Shown one piece after another: positions 25,963 to 34,161 of a DNA stretch of 64,000 bases. This stretch comes from an uncultured Dysgonomonas sp. (GTDB lineage: Bacteria; Bacteroidota; Bacteroidia; Bacteroidales; Dysgonomonadaceae), in assembly GCF_934668725.1 (NCBI RefSeq), contig NZ_CAKUOF010000001.1, forward strand, positions 310,001 through 374,000, in the 5' to 3' direction. Positions within the stretch are counted from its first letter, which is position 1; each line of letters begins with the position of its first letter. Under the pieces are notes generated by a model. The model was given only the letters and a program-made list of their open reading frames with translations. It did not search any database and was not told the origin of the DNA. Both the position numbers and the translations under genes were made by a program.

Positions 25963-25996
25963 TAAAAGGAGATTTTGTGAAAAATCTCCTTTTATT
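25963..25996 (+). terminator. Orphan terminator-like hairpin
   Basis: A perfect 15-bp stem (25963-25977 with 25982-25996) with a 4-nt loop; the core AAAAGGAGATTTT pairs with AAAATCTCCTTTT, and TATTATTTT follows. It is as good as the other terminators here, yet both flanking genes point away from it. Confidence 0.7.
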
Positions 25997-26052
25997 ATTT
26001 TGTATACATTCATTTTAGATTCCTTTTTTCATTCATAATTCAAATTATTATT

Positions 26053-26060
26053 TACATTTG
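26053..26060 (+). promoter_or_regulatory. -7 promoter element for the exported unknown gene
   Basis: TACATTTG lies 43 bp before the start codon at 26104. Confidence 0.6.
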
Positions 26061-26103
26061 TCTACAATTTTATTTTTATTTCCATTAACAAAAATTCCTA
26101 TTT

Positions 26104-26910
26104 ATGAGAAGCTTATACTTATTAAGTACTCTTATTCTTCTAGGTATTACATACCCCGAACAACAAATAAAGGCAGCCGGTATAGATGACAAAATATTAA
26201 AAAATACGGCTGTATATTCTGTGTATGAATTATCCCCCAAAACGACCGCAATTGTTATTAACTATGGTGAGACCAATCCAGCTACCATTTTTGATAAGAT
26301 TTTTGACAAAATAGAAGAGCAAGATTCGATTAAAGCAAATTGGCTTTATTCTCAATTTGATGAATCAATTCCTATAAAAGGAGTCGATATAATAGATACT
26401 ACGGGAGTATACAGTCTTCTCTACAACAAAAAAGTTGAGAGTGAGATGATGTCTCAAATGAATCATGAGTTTTATATATATGGAACCAAAGGTTTTGAAA
26501 TCTTAAAGCCCCAAAAATTTGTTTTTGGACTAGATGAATGTAAAACCAATATATTTGCTTTTATAATAGATAAACTAGACTCTAATAAAAGCGGAGTACC
26601 GATTATCGCTTCGGATAAAAAATTAGATGTTATTTATGGAAAAAATTATCAGGGTATAGAACGCAAGATAAATAGCTATTACAACAATATCGAAGCTGAT
26701 TACCAAGATAATATTCCAACTAAAGTGTATGCTAATATTGGAAATTTATATTTTACATATACTGACGATTTTAAATGGCGCGACACATTTAGTTTCGATA
26801 ATACAGAATGCTTTTTTCCTTCTCGTGCTATATTCAGATTAGAGAAAGATGGTACTGTTACACCGATATGGGAGGACAGTTTAGATTTATTTGGAATCCC
26901 CTGTGATTAA
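26104..26910 (+). CDS. Exported protein of unknown function
   Basis: I do not recognise this 268-residue protein. It starts with a short basic residue and a hydrophobic stretch (about 3-17, YLLSTLILLGITY), consistent with a signal peptide that would be cut near QQIKAAG, so it is probably periplasmic or secreted. The mature part is acidic, rich in Asp, Asn, Lys, Ile and aromatic residues, and has three cysteines: in DECKTN, NTECFF and the C-terminal GIPCD. No catalytic motif, repeat or lipobox is visible. It is a single-gene unit with its own promoter motif and a shared terminator. Confidence 0.8.
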   Translation: MRSLYLLSTLILLGITYPEQQIKAAGIDDKILKNTAVYSVYELSPKTTAIVINYGETNPATIFDKIFDKIEEQDSIKANWLYSQFDESIPIKGVDIIDTTGVYSLLYNKKVESEMMSQMNHEFYIYGTKGFEILKPQKFVFGLDECKTNIFAFIIDKLDSNKSGVPIIASDKKLDVIYGKNYQGIERKINSYYNNIEADYQDNIPTKVYANIGNLYFTYTDDFKWRDTFSFDNTECFFPSRAIFRLEKDGTVTPIWEDSLDLFGIPCD

Positions 26911-26940
26911 AGGTGTAAACAAACATGCTTTAAATATAGA

Positions 26941-26972
26941 AAGAGCCGATGAGTATAAATTCATCGGCTCTT
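26941..26972. terminator. Bidirectional terminator between the exported unknown and the TPR gene
   Basis: A perfect 12-bp GC-containing stem (26941-26952 with 26961-26972) with an 8-nt loop, followed by a T-rich stretch. It lies between convergent genes. Confidence 0.75.
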
Positions 26973-26997
26973 GTATTTTAGAAGATTAAATTAAATC

Positions 26998-29217
26998 TTA
27001 ATCAAGTTTATATCTTAATTCATCTAATAAAATCGAAAAGAAAGATTTATCTATACCAGCAGCAATAAGCTCCTTTGTATCATCTTCAAACAGACTTACA
27101 AATTGGTTGAAATCAGAAGTTTTATAAGCAGCTTTTAAATAACAATCCAAAGCAGACTTTTTCCGATTAAGACATAATTCGACATGCCCGGCATTCAGAT
27201 AATCATGAACATTAGGTTTATCAGACAATATTTGTTGATAATATTGCTGAGCTAAATCAAATTTACGCAACAGAAAAGCTGTCCAAGCAATAGGCCTCCA
27301 TGCTTTAGCATTCTTACTCTCTAACACTTCCACCTTAAAATAGCTATTAAGAGCCTTTTCATACTCACCCAAATCTAAATAACAATGCCCTATATTCAAC
27401 TCTATATTTAGATTATTAGGATTCAGTTGAGCTGCACGTTGATAATATTCCAGAGCTTGTTGCGGTTCCTTCAGCGATTTATACACTTGAGCAATTCTTT
27501 TTATTATCCAAGAATTATCCGGTGATAATAATTCCGCTTGTAAGAAAGCCTCTAATGCTCCCCGTAAATCATCAAGCATCTGTTTACAGTAGCCGACTTT
27601 TTGCCACAAATCGGATTCAAATAAACCATCTGCAATTAATTTTTGATAAATACCCAATGCTTCTTCAAAGAAATTCTTATCAAAACAATAGTTGGCAATT
27701 TGCAGCATTGATTTATGCTCCGAAATTAAGGGGGCGATTGATTTTTTATCATAGAAATTCAATCGTAACTTAAAAATATCAAAGAAGTTATTTTTGTAAG
27801 GATACAACTTAAAAAATCTGTATAAATCTTGAATATATTGATTAGAAATTACCTCCTCATTCACTTTCGGATTAAGTGATTCGGCATCCTTTTGCATTTC
27901 TTTGAGTTGATCAGCTTCTTCACCAAACCGTCCTGCCATCATTTGTCTTTGACTTTCCGGTATCTGTAATAAGCTTAAAGCAAATGAATACTTATCGGAG
28001 TTACACATATGATTCGAGTTAAGAACTGCCGCCTGAAGCATTCCATTCAACCCTTCTTTTTCTAAAAATAAAGGTTGTAGTTCTGAATATTGAGTATCGA
28101 ACAGTAGAAACCAATTACTCAATTCACCGAAAAATGGGAAATTTTTCAAATTTGAAAATGTAGAATGAAAAACATCTGCTCCTTCCATTTGTAGACTTGA
28201 ATATTCTTGCAGCTTATTAGCCAATCCTGAACTCTCTAACTCCTTTTGCCAATCGGGATTTTTTTCTGCAAAATCAGTTTCACCCATTAAATCCTGCATA
28301 TTTAATTTTTTACCGGCTAGTGAATTAAATTTCATCATCTCAGGAATGATCTCCTCAGTAAGCTTACGGCTAATTTCTTCAGTCTCACGAGAGCGAATCA
28401 ACTGTTTGACAACAGCTAATACCGATCGACGAAAAGCTACATCTTCAGACAGTGCGTCTAATTTAAACTGACACTCCGGATATAATGGCCAACGCACATC
28501 ATACATTTGTAAAACTATAATTAGTCCAACAATAGCACGTTGTCTCATTGTTTCTTGAGCAGATCGACATGCTTCCATTAATGTACACAATTTTCGTCCA
28601 TCAAAACGATGAAAAAGATTCAACGTCAAAGCTGAAATAAACAATAATTTCTCTCGAACTGAAACGTCTTCATTATTTATAAAAGAAGTATACTCTAATT
28701 CTTGTTTTTCGTCTGCCCTAGATGAAACAAATATGTAATTAAAGAGTTCTGATCCGAAACGTTCTCTTTTAACCGATAACTCCCTTTTTTTTGAGGTCTT
28801 AACATCTCCAGCTTCAAGAAGATCTGTTAACGCCCATGAGTCTGAAATTTCTTTTAATTGTTTTTGAATTTCATCTAATGCTAAAGGCTCCCGAATAGTG
28901 TTTATTCTCAACCGTTCATAAAATATATTAGTAGAATCAATTTTCAGCAATTCATCCGATATATCATCAGTTAACTCATATAAAGTTCTTAAAATAGTAT
29001 TATATATAATGTCTTTTTGGGGATCAACAGTATCTTCAAACTGATAATGCAGCATATATTTATAATTGGTCTCTAATTCGCTTAATTTTTCTGCTACGTG
29101 CCAGTCTTGAGTATTCACTACCAATTTTGTCAATAATTCAAAAGCGTCTTTCAACTGCCGTTTTGACAGTTTTTCAAGTATCTCTTTTTTATATGTAAGT
29201 ATATTTCTATTATCCAT
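26998..29217 (-). CDS. Large tetratricopeptide-repeat protein
   Basis: A 739-residue cytoplasmic protein with no signal peptide. The first two thirds are helical and match no family I know. The last third (about residues 500-705) holds at least five tetratricopeptide repeats, for example around AIAQ-type helices in LRGALEAFLQAELLSPDN, PQQALEYYQRAAQLNPNN and YEKALNSYFKVEVLESKN, so it is likely a protein-protein scaffold. It starts 38 bp after the CPA2 antiporter gene on the same strand, and no promoter motif is seen in the gap, so the two form an operon. Its role relative to the antiporter is unknown. Confidence 0.85.
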   Translation of the reverse strand: MDNRNILTYKKEILEKLSKRQLKDAFELLTKLVVNTQDWHVAEKLSELETNYKYMLHYQFEDTVDPQKDIIYNTILRTLYELTDDISDELLKIDSTNIFYERLRINTIREPLALDEIQKQLKEISDSWALTDLLEAGDVKTSKKRELSVKRERFGSELFNYIFVSSRADEKQELEYTSFINNEDVSVREKLLFISALTLNLFHRFDGRKLCTLMEACRSAQETMRQRAIVGLIIVLQMYDVRWPLYPECQFKLDALSEDVAFRRSVLAVVKQLIRSRETEEISRKLTEEIIPEMMKFNSLAGKKLNMQDLMGETDFAEKNPDWQKELESSGLANKLQEYSSLQMEGADVFHSTFSNLKNFPFFGELSNWFLLFDTQYSELQPLFLEKEGLNGMLQAAVLNSNHMCNSDKYSFALSLLQIPESQRQMMAGRFGEEADQLKEMQKDAESLNPKVNEEVISNQYIQDLYRFFKLYPYKNNFFDIFKLRLNFYDKKSIAPLISEHKSMLQIANYCFDKNFFEEALGIYQKLIADGLFESDLWQKVGYCKQMLDDLRGALEAFLQAELLSPDNSWIIKRIAQVYKSLKEPQQALEYYQRAAQLNPNNLNIELNIGHCYLDLGEYEKALNSYFKVEVLESKNAKAWRPIAWTAFLLRKFDLAQQYYQQILSDKPNVHDYLNAGHVELCLNRKKSALDCYLKAAYKTSDFNQFVSLFEDDTKELIAAGIDKSFFSILLDELRYKLD

Positions 29218-29255
29218 AATCTCGGTTCAACCAATAATTGTATAAAAAATACTCA

Positions 29256-31535
29256 TTAATCATTCAGTATCAAGGTCGATGGAAGATCTTTTTCCCAAGA
29301 AGGGTACCTTTCTCTCAGATTTTTCCAACTCTTTAAACTAATCATTAACAAATCGTGTTTCTTAAAAATGTCAACGTCTACAGGAATATTATTATTCCAT
29401 AACTGAAATAAATAAGGATTGACGGCTTTTATACCTCTCACACTTTTTACAAACTCAATTGAATTATCCATTAAACCGATTGCATCCCAAAGAGTTATTC
29501 TAACATATGAATTCTGAGTAAGACGCTCCATAAAATCGCCAACGAAAATATCATCTTCGTCCAAAATAGGAACTATGACATTTTTTATTTCTATTAAACC
29601 TTTATCAATAAATATGCCAACTGATAAATCGCTGTTCTTCAAAACAGAATGAGTTCCATCTCCTAATGATAAAACATCTCTGTTGCTCACTCTTTTACTC
29701 TTTTTCAAAAATGAAAATAAGTGGGCAGGAAAACGCAATAATTTAGTTGAAAAACCAAGAAATTGCCCCAAAAGATTTCCTTGATATATAGAATAATGTG
29801 CTCCTATCAACAACAAATCGTACCCACCATCATTTGACAATTTTACTATCTTGGCAAAAGGTTCGGAAGCCACTTCGAACATAGTATTGATAGGCTGATT
29901 CAATTGACGGGCTTTTTCTATAATAGGCTCAAAAGTATCACGCTCCTCATCTTCAATATTATATTGATATAAATTATTACCGGGAGTAAAATGTACCATG
30001 TTAATCTCGGAGTAATTCTGGCTCTTTTTCACAAAAGAATTGGCTATTAACAACAACTTTTCACCAAGTTCAATATTCTTAAACGGAGCCAATATTCTAT
30101 AAATTTTTCGTTCCGGAATTACATTTTCAGGCGTTCTGTTTTTAAAGATTCTCTCAATAAAATCTAGCAATGGGCTTGTCATAAATGTTGTAACCAAAGC
30201 CATTACAACCATCATCGCAAACACCTCCGGAGTGAGAATTCCTAAATCATAACCGATATTAAGCACTACAAGTTCCATTAAGCCTCTGGTATTCATTAAC
30301 GCGCCAATAGTAAAACTTGATTTCCAATCAAACCCTATAAATCGGGAAACTAATGCTCCTCCCAGCAATTTTCCTGTCGTCGCAATCAGAATAATAATTC
30401 CACAAATCATCCACAACGAGCCATCATTTAAAAGCCCGATTCGTGTATTTAAACCCGTATAGACAAAAAATAATGGGAGCAATATAACTAAAGATATATC
30501 TTCTATTTTATCAATAAATAATTTTCTGAAATTGATATTAGGAGGCATTATAACCCCTGCTAGGAATGCTCCAAATAATGGGTGAATACCTATAATACTG
30601 GTCAAATATGAAGAAAGAAATAGTACGAGAAAAAAGATTCCTATTATTGATTTACTTATGATATTTTTAGATGTTTGAAGGTCTGCAACACGTTGCAAAA
30701 AAGGGCGTACTAACTTAAACATAAGAACAACATAAATAACAGCAAAGAATATAACATACAAAGAACTAACAAATGTCCCGGCCTTTGCAATTGCAATAAC
30801 TGCTGCCAAAAGACACCATGCCGTTATATCATCTACGGCAGCACAGGTTATAACCATAGCACCTAATTGCGTTTTATTAAGGCCTCTTTCATGCACAATT
30901 CTTGCTAATACAGGAAAAGCTGTAATGCTCATAGCTATCCCCATAAATAACGCAAAAGAGATAAAATTAGAATCGGGATGAGAAAAATAAGGATAGATGA
31001 AATAAGAAAAAATAGTGCCTAAAGCAAAAAGCATAGCAATACATGTGTGACTAATAAGTATGGCATCATTAGCCCTATTTTTCAACACTTTGAGATCAAG
31101 TTCCATCCCTACAATAAACATAAAGAGTATCAAGCCAATCTCGCTTAGAAGCTTTATACTGCCAATGGAAGATGCTGGAAAAATAAGATCTGATATCTCA
31201 GGAAAAAAAGCGCCAAAAAGTGAAGGCCCTAAAACAATACCAGCTATAATTTCACCTATTACTGTCGGTTGACCTATCTTTTGGCAAATCCACCCAAAAA
31301 GCCGTACAAAGCATAAAATAACAATAATCTGGAGAATTAATAATGCAGTAGAGCCTGTAGCTTCCTGCATGACCGATGTCGAAAAATTAGACCAAGCCGA
31401 GTTTTGACTAATAATTTCACTTCCATTTAAAGAGGATTGTAATTGATTCTGGCCTAAGGATAAAACAAAATAGATTACAATGGATAATACACCTATTACT
31501 GATATATAAAATATAAGGTTTTTATGTTTGCTCAT
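29256..31535 (-). CDS. Cation/proton antiporter, CPA2 family, with C-terminal regulatory region
   Basis: A 759-residue protein predicted to exchange Na+ or K+ for H+ at the inner membrane. I prefer the ATG at 31533-31535. The upstream in-frame TTG at 31565 overlaps the promoter motif at 31563-31570. About 13 hydrophobic segments fill the first 470 residues or so, with CPA2 landmarks GEIIAGIVLGPSLFG, LILFMFIVGMELD, ITAFPVLARIV, CAAVDDITAWCLLA (acidic ion-site residues) and NTRGLMELVVLNIG. The remaining roughly 280 residues are soluble and look like two universal-stress-type folds (one around GGYDLLLIGAHYS). It is co-transcribed with the TPR gene downstream. It differs in class from the CPA1 antiporter at 20 kb. 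Confidence 0.92.
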   Translation of the reverse strand: MSKHKNLIFYISVIGVLSIVIYFVLSLGQNQLQSSLNGSEIISQNSAWSNFSTSVMQEATGSTALLILQIIVILCFVRLFGWICQKIGQPTVIGEIIAGIVLGPSLFGAFFPEISDLIFPASSIGSIKLLSEIGLILFMFIVGMELDLKVLKNRANDAILISHTCIAMLFALGTIFSYFIYPYFSHPDSNFISFALFMGIAMSITAFPVLARIVHERGLNKTQLGAMVITCAAVDDITAWCLLAAVIAIAKAGTFVSSLYVIFFAVIYVVLMFKLVRPFLQRVADLQTSKNIISKSIIGIFFLVLFLSSYLTSIIGIHPLFGAFLAGVIMPPNINFRKLFIDKIEDISLVILLPLFFVYTGLNTRIGLLNDGSLWMICGIIILIATTGKLLGGALVSRFIGFDWKSSFTIGALMNTRGLMELVVLNIGYDLGILTPEVFAMMVVMALVTTFMTSPLLDFIERIFKNRTPENVIPERKIYRILAPFKNIELGEKLLLIANSFVKKSQNYSEINMVHFTPGNNLYQYNIEDEERDTFEPIIEKARQLNQPINTMFEVASEPFAKIVKLSNDGGYDLLLIGAHYSIYQGNLLGQFLGFSTKLLRFPAHLFSFLKKSKRVSNRDVLSLGDGTHSVLKNSDLSVGIFIDKGLIEIKNVIVPILDEDDIFVGDFMERLTQNSYVRITLWDAIGLMDNSIEFVKSVRGIKAVNPYLFQLWNNNIPVDVDIFKKHDLLMISLKSWKNLRERYPSWEKDLPSTLILND

Positions 31536-31562
31536 ACGTTTAGCACATAATTCATTTGAGTA

Positions 31563-31570
31563 CAAATATA
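31563..31570 (-). promoter_or_regulatory. -7 promoter element for the CPA2-TPR operon
   Basis: Reads TATATTTG on the minus strand, 27 bp before the preferred ATG. It fixes the start choice because a TTG start would lie within the promoter. Confidence 0.6.
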
Positions 31571-31689
31571 TGAATTTTGTACCAGATGGTTATCATATGC
31601 TTAGAGTAATAGTCTCAACTTTTTTACAGGCATAAAAAAGTTTTCACTAACTTTGGAAGCAATAAGGTCAAAGACCTACTCTGGATCAA

Positions 31690-31721
31690 AGACTATAATT
31701 TAAGCCAATTAATTATAGTCT
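31690..31721. promoter_or_regulatory. Perfect inverted repeat upstream of the XRE-cupin gene (candidate operator)
   Basis: Two perfect 11-bp arms, AGACTATAATT at 31690-31700 and AATTATAGTCT at 31711-31721, are separated by 10 bp. The arm centres are 21 bp apart, about two helical turns. No T run follows, so it does not look like a terminator. A site for the adjacent XRE regulator is plausible. Confidence 0.5.
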
Positions 31722-31782
31722 ATCATGTTATAGTTTTCACATCATAGATTACTTATAATCACCATTAAACATATATGTTCTG

Positions 31783-32337
31783 ATGAATGAAGAATTAGTA
31801 CAAATTGGTCTGCGCCTCAAGGGGCTGCGTGATGCATTAGAACTTACACAAGCTGAATTTGCCGCATCATGTGATATTACACTCGAAGATTATATCGAGT
31901 ACGAAGCAGGTAGAAAGGATTTTTCGATCAGTTTACTCAAAAAAATTGCAACTCGGTATAAGATCGATCTTACGACGTTAATGTTCGACGAGGAGCCCAG
32001 AATGAGTAGTTATTCGATTACCCGTAAAGAAAAAGGATTAACAATCAAACGAGTGGAAGAATATCAATATCAAGCTTTAGCAACAGGTTTTGCAAATCGT
32101 AAGGCTGATATATTTGTGGTAACGGTACAGCCTAAAAGTGATGACACACCAATCCATCTAAGTACACACTCCGGGCAGGAATTTAACCTCGTCTTTAAGG
32201 GGAGGCTTTTGATACAAATTAATGGAAAGGATCTTATTTTAGAAAAAGGAGACAGCCTGTATTTCGACCCAAGTTTGCCTCATGGGATGAAGGCTTTGGA
32301 TGGAAAGCCAGTTAAATTCCTGGCTGTAATAATTTAA
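31783..32337 (+). CDS. XRE-family regulator with C-terminal cupin domain
   Basis: A 184-residue DNA-binding protein. Residues about 1-65 form a Cro/CI-type helix-turn-helix (LRDALELTQAEFAASCDI, with the second helix region LEDYIEYEAGRKD). A cupin sensor domain follows at about 110-184 (HSGQEFNLVFKGRLLIQINGKDL, then LEKGDSLYFDPSLPHG with the likely metal or ligand-binding histidine, and MKALDGKPVKFLAVII). Such fusions usually regulate a neighbouring metabolic gene in response to a small molecule. It is 49 bp before the acyl-CoA ligase gene and probably controls it. A perfect inverted repeat lies 62 bp upstream. Confidence 0.92.
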   Translation: MNEELVQIGLRLKGLRDALELTQAEFAASCDITLEDYIEYEAGRKDFSISLLKKIATRYKIDLTTLMFDEEPRMSSYSITRKEKGLTIKRVEEYQYQALATGFANRKADIFVVTVQPKSDDTPIHLSTHSGQEFNLVFKGRLLIQINGKDLILEKGDSLYFDPSLPHGMKALDGKPVKFLAVII

Positions 32338-32386
32338 CCCGGACATTACAGTCTTTACTGAAATAAGAATATAAATTTCAAAAACT

Positions 32387-34033
32387 ATGTTAGAAAAATT
32401 TTTAAGCCAAATAGAATTCAAATCTACAGAGGATTTCAAAAATAATTTTCACGTAAATATTCCTGACAATTTTAACTTCGCCTACGACATTGTAGATGAA
32501 TGGGCTAAAACTAATCCCTCCAAAGTCGCTCTTTGTTGGTCAAATGAAGATGGAGAACACTTTAATTTCACTTTTAAAGAAATCAAAGAACAAAGTGATA
32601 AAGCCGCCTCATTCTTCCAATCATTAGGTATAACCAAAGGTGATAAAGTAATGCTGATACTTAAACGCCGCTATGAATTTTGGTTTGCAATTATAGGGCT
32701 TCATAAAATAGGTGCTGTGGCCATCCCTGCAACACATTTACTTACACCCAAAGATATTATATATCGAAATAATGCAGCAGATATAAAAGCGATAATTACA
32801 ACCGATGACGATCTTATCCGTAAACATGTGAATGAAGCATTGTCTCAATCACCCACCATTACAAATCTCATCACATGGGGTAATAATATCCCCAAAGGTT
32901 GGCACGACTTCCATAAAGGCTTAGAAGAAGCTGTACCTTTCATTCGCCCTAAACATGTAAATGATAATAAAGATATTTTTATACTTTATTTTACTTCAGG
33001 AACTACAGGTGAACCCAAAATGGTGATTCATGATTATACTTATCCTTTGGGGCATATAGTTACAGCAAAATATTGGCACAACCTCAATGAAAACAGCATT
33101 CATCTTACTGTATCTGATACAGGATGGGCTAAAGCTGTATGGGGGAAATTATACGGGCAATGGATTGTAGGGGCGACTGTTGTTGCATACGATCACGAAA
33201 AATTCACATCAGTAATGATGCTTGAATTAATAGAAAAATATAAAATTACCTCTTTTTGTGCTCCCCCTACAGTATACCGTTTTATGATTCGTGAAGATTT
33301 GAGCAAATATGATTTATCATCACTCCAATATTGCACAACTGCCGGAGAAGCTCTCAATGCATCTGTTTTTGAAACATTCTATAAAGCAACGGGAATCAAA
33401 ATGATGGAGGCTTTTGGCCAAACGGAAACTACCCCTACGATTGTTACTTTTCCTTGGATAGAACCAAAACCCGGATCAATGGGCATTGCAAATCCGGCAT
33501 ATGATATTGACCTTATCACTCCGGAAGGCCGCCCTGCAGAAGAAGGTGAATCAGGAGAAGTCGTAATAAAAACAAAAAATGGTAAACCTTTAGGGTTGTT
33601 TATGGGATATTATCGCGATGAAGCACTTACTAACCAAGTGTATTACGATAATGTATATCATACGGGAGATTCAGCTTGGAGAGATGAAGATGGTTACTTC
33701 TGGTTTATAGGTCGTATTGATGATGTTATAAAAAGCTCGGGATACCGCATAGGACCATTTGAAGTTGAAAGTGCTCTAATGACCCACCCTGCTGTTGTTG
33801 AGTGTGCCATAACAGGCGTACCTGACGAAATACGTGGTCAGGTAATAAAAGCAACCATTGTACTTTCTGCCGATTATAGAGATAAAGCAGGAGAAGTCTT
33901 GATCAAGGAGATACAAGACCATGTGAAAAATGTAACTGCTCCCTATAAATACCCGCGAATAATAGAGTTTGTGGAAGAATTACCCAAAACAATAAGTGGT
34001 AAAATAAAACGGGCAGAAATAAGGAAACAATAA
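32387..34033 (+). CDS. AMP-forming acyl-CoA synthetase (acetyl/medium-chain type)
   Basis: A 548-residue member of the ANL superfamily that activates a carboxylic acid with ATP and transfers it to CoA. Motifs include the P-loop YFTSGTTGEPKMV (about 204-216), AGEALNASVFE, EAFGQTETTPTIV (A5), the YHTGDSAWRDEDGYFWFIGR block with the hinge Asp, DVIKSSGYRIGPFEVE, and the C-terminal lysine in KTISGKIKRAEIR. The sequence is closest in style to acetyl-CoA and medium-chain acyl-CoA synthetases (AcsA/ACSM). It lies downstream of an XRE-cupin regulator, a pair often seen in Bacteroidales. The acid substrate is unknown. Confidence 0.92.
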   Translation: MLEKFLSQIEFKSTEDFKNNFHVNIPDNFNFAYDIVDEWAKTNPSKVALCWSNEDGEHFNFTFKEIKEQSDKAASFFQSLGITKGDKVMLILKRRYEFWFAIIGLHKIGAVAIPATHLLTPKDIIYRNNAADIKAIITTDDDLIRKHVNEALSQSPTITNLITWGNNIPKGWHDFHKGLEEAVPFIRPKHVNDNKDIFILYFTSGTTGEPKMVIHDYTYPLGHIVTAKYWHNLNENSIHLTVSDTGWAKAVWGKLYGQWIVGATVVAYDHEKFTSVMMLELIEKYKITSFCAPPTVYRFMIREDLSKYDLSSLQYCTTAGEALNASVFETFYKATGIKMMEAFGQTETTPTIVTFPWIEPKPGSMGIANPAYDIDLITPEGRPAEEGESGEVVIKTKNGKPLGLFMGYYRDEALTNQVYYDNVYHTGDSAWRDEDGYFWFIGRIDDVIKSSGYRIGPFEVESALMTHPAVVECAITGVPDEIRGQVIKATIVLSADYRDKAGEVLIKEIQDHVKNVTAPYKYPRIIEFVEELPKTISGKIKRAEIRKQ

Positions 34034-34058
34034 AGTCTTAATGAAATTTACTTTATAA

Positions 34059-34095
34059 ATACCTGCCTATAGTAATAATAAGCAGGTATTTTTTT
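34059..34095 (+). terminator. Terminator after the acyl-CoA ligase gene
   Basis: An 8-bp stem (ATACCTGC at 34059-34066 with GCAGGTAT at 34082-34089) with a 15-nt loop and a T7 run directly after. Confidence 0.75.
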
Positions 34096-34110
34096 CATTC
34101 GAGATTTTAT

Positions 34111-34118
34111 TAACTTTG
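34111..34118 (+). promoter_or_regulatory. -7 promoter element for the proB operon
   Basis: TAACTTTG lies 43 bp before the proB start codon and just after the preceding terminator. Confidence 0.6.
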
Positions 34119-34161
34119 TGAAATATCATCAGCAAAGGTCCCCTACCTTATTTGAAATAAA

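Larger units (their letters stand above)
25709..26103. other. 395-bp divergent intergenic region holding an orphan hairpin
   Basis: It separates the minus-strand dipeptidase from a plus-strand exported protein. It contains an intrinsic-terminator-like hairpin at 25963-25996 that does not follow any called gene, and a -7 motif at 26053-26060 for the downstream gene. The rest is very AT-rich. I see no open frame of note. A short plus-strand transcript ending at the hairpin is possible. Confidence 0.6.
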
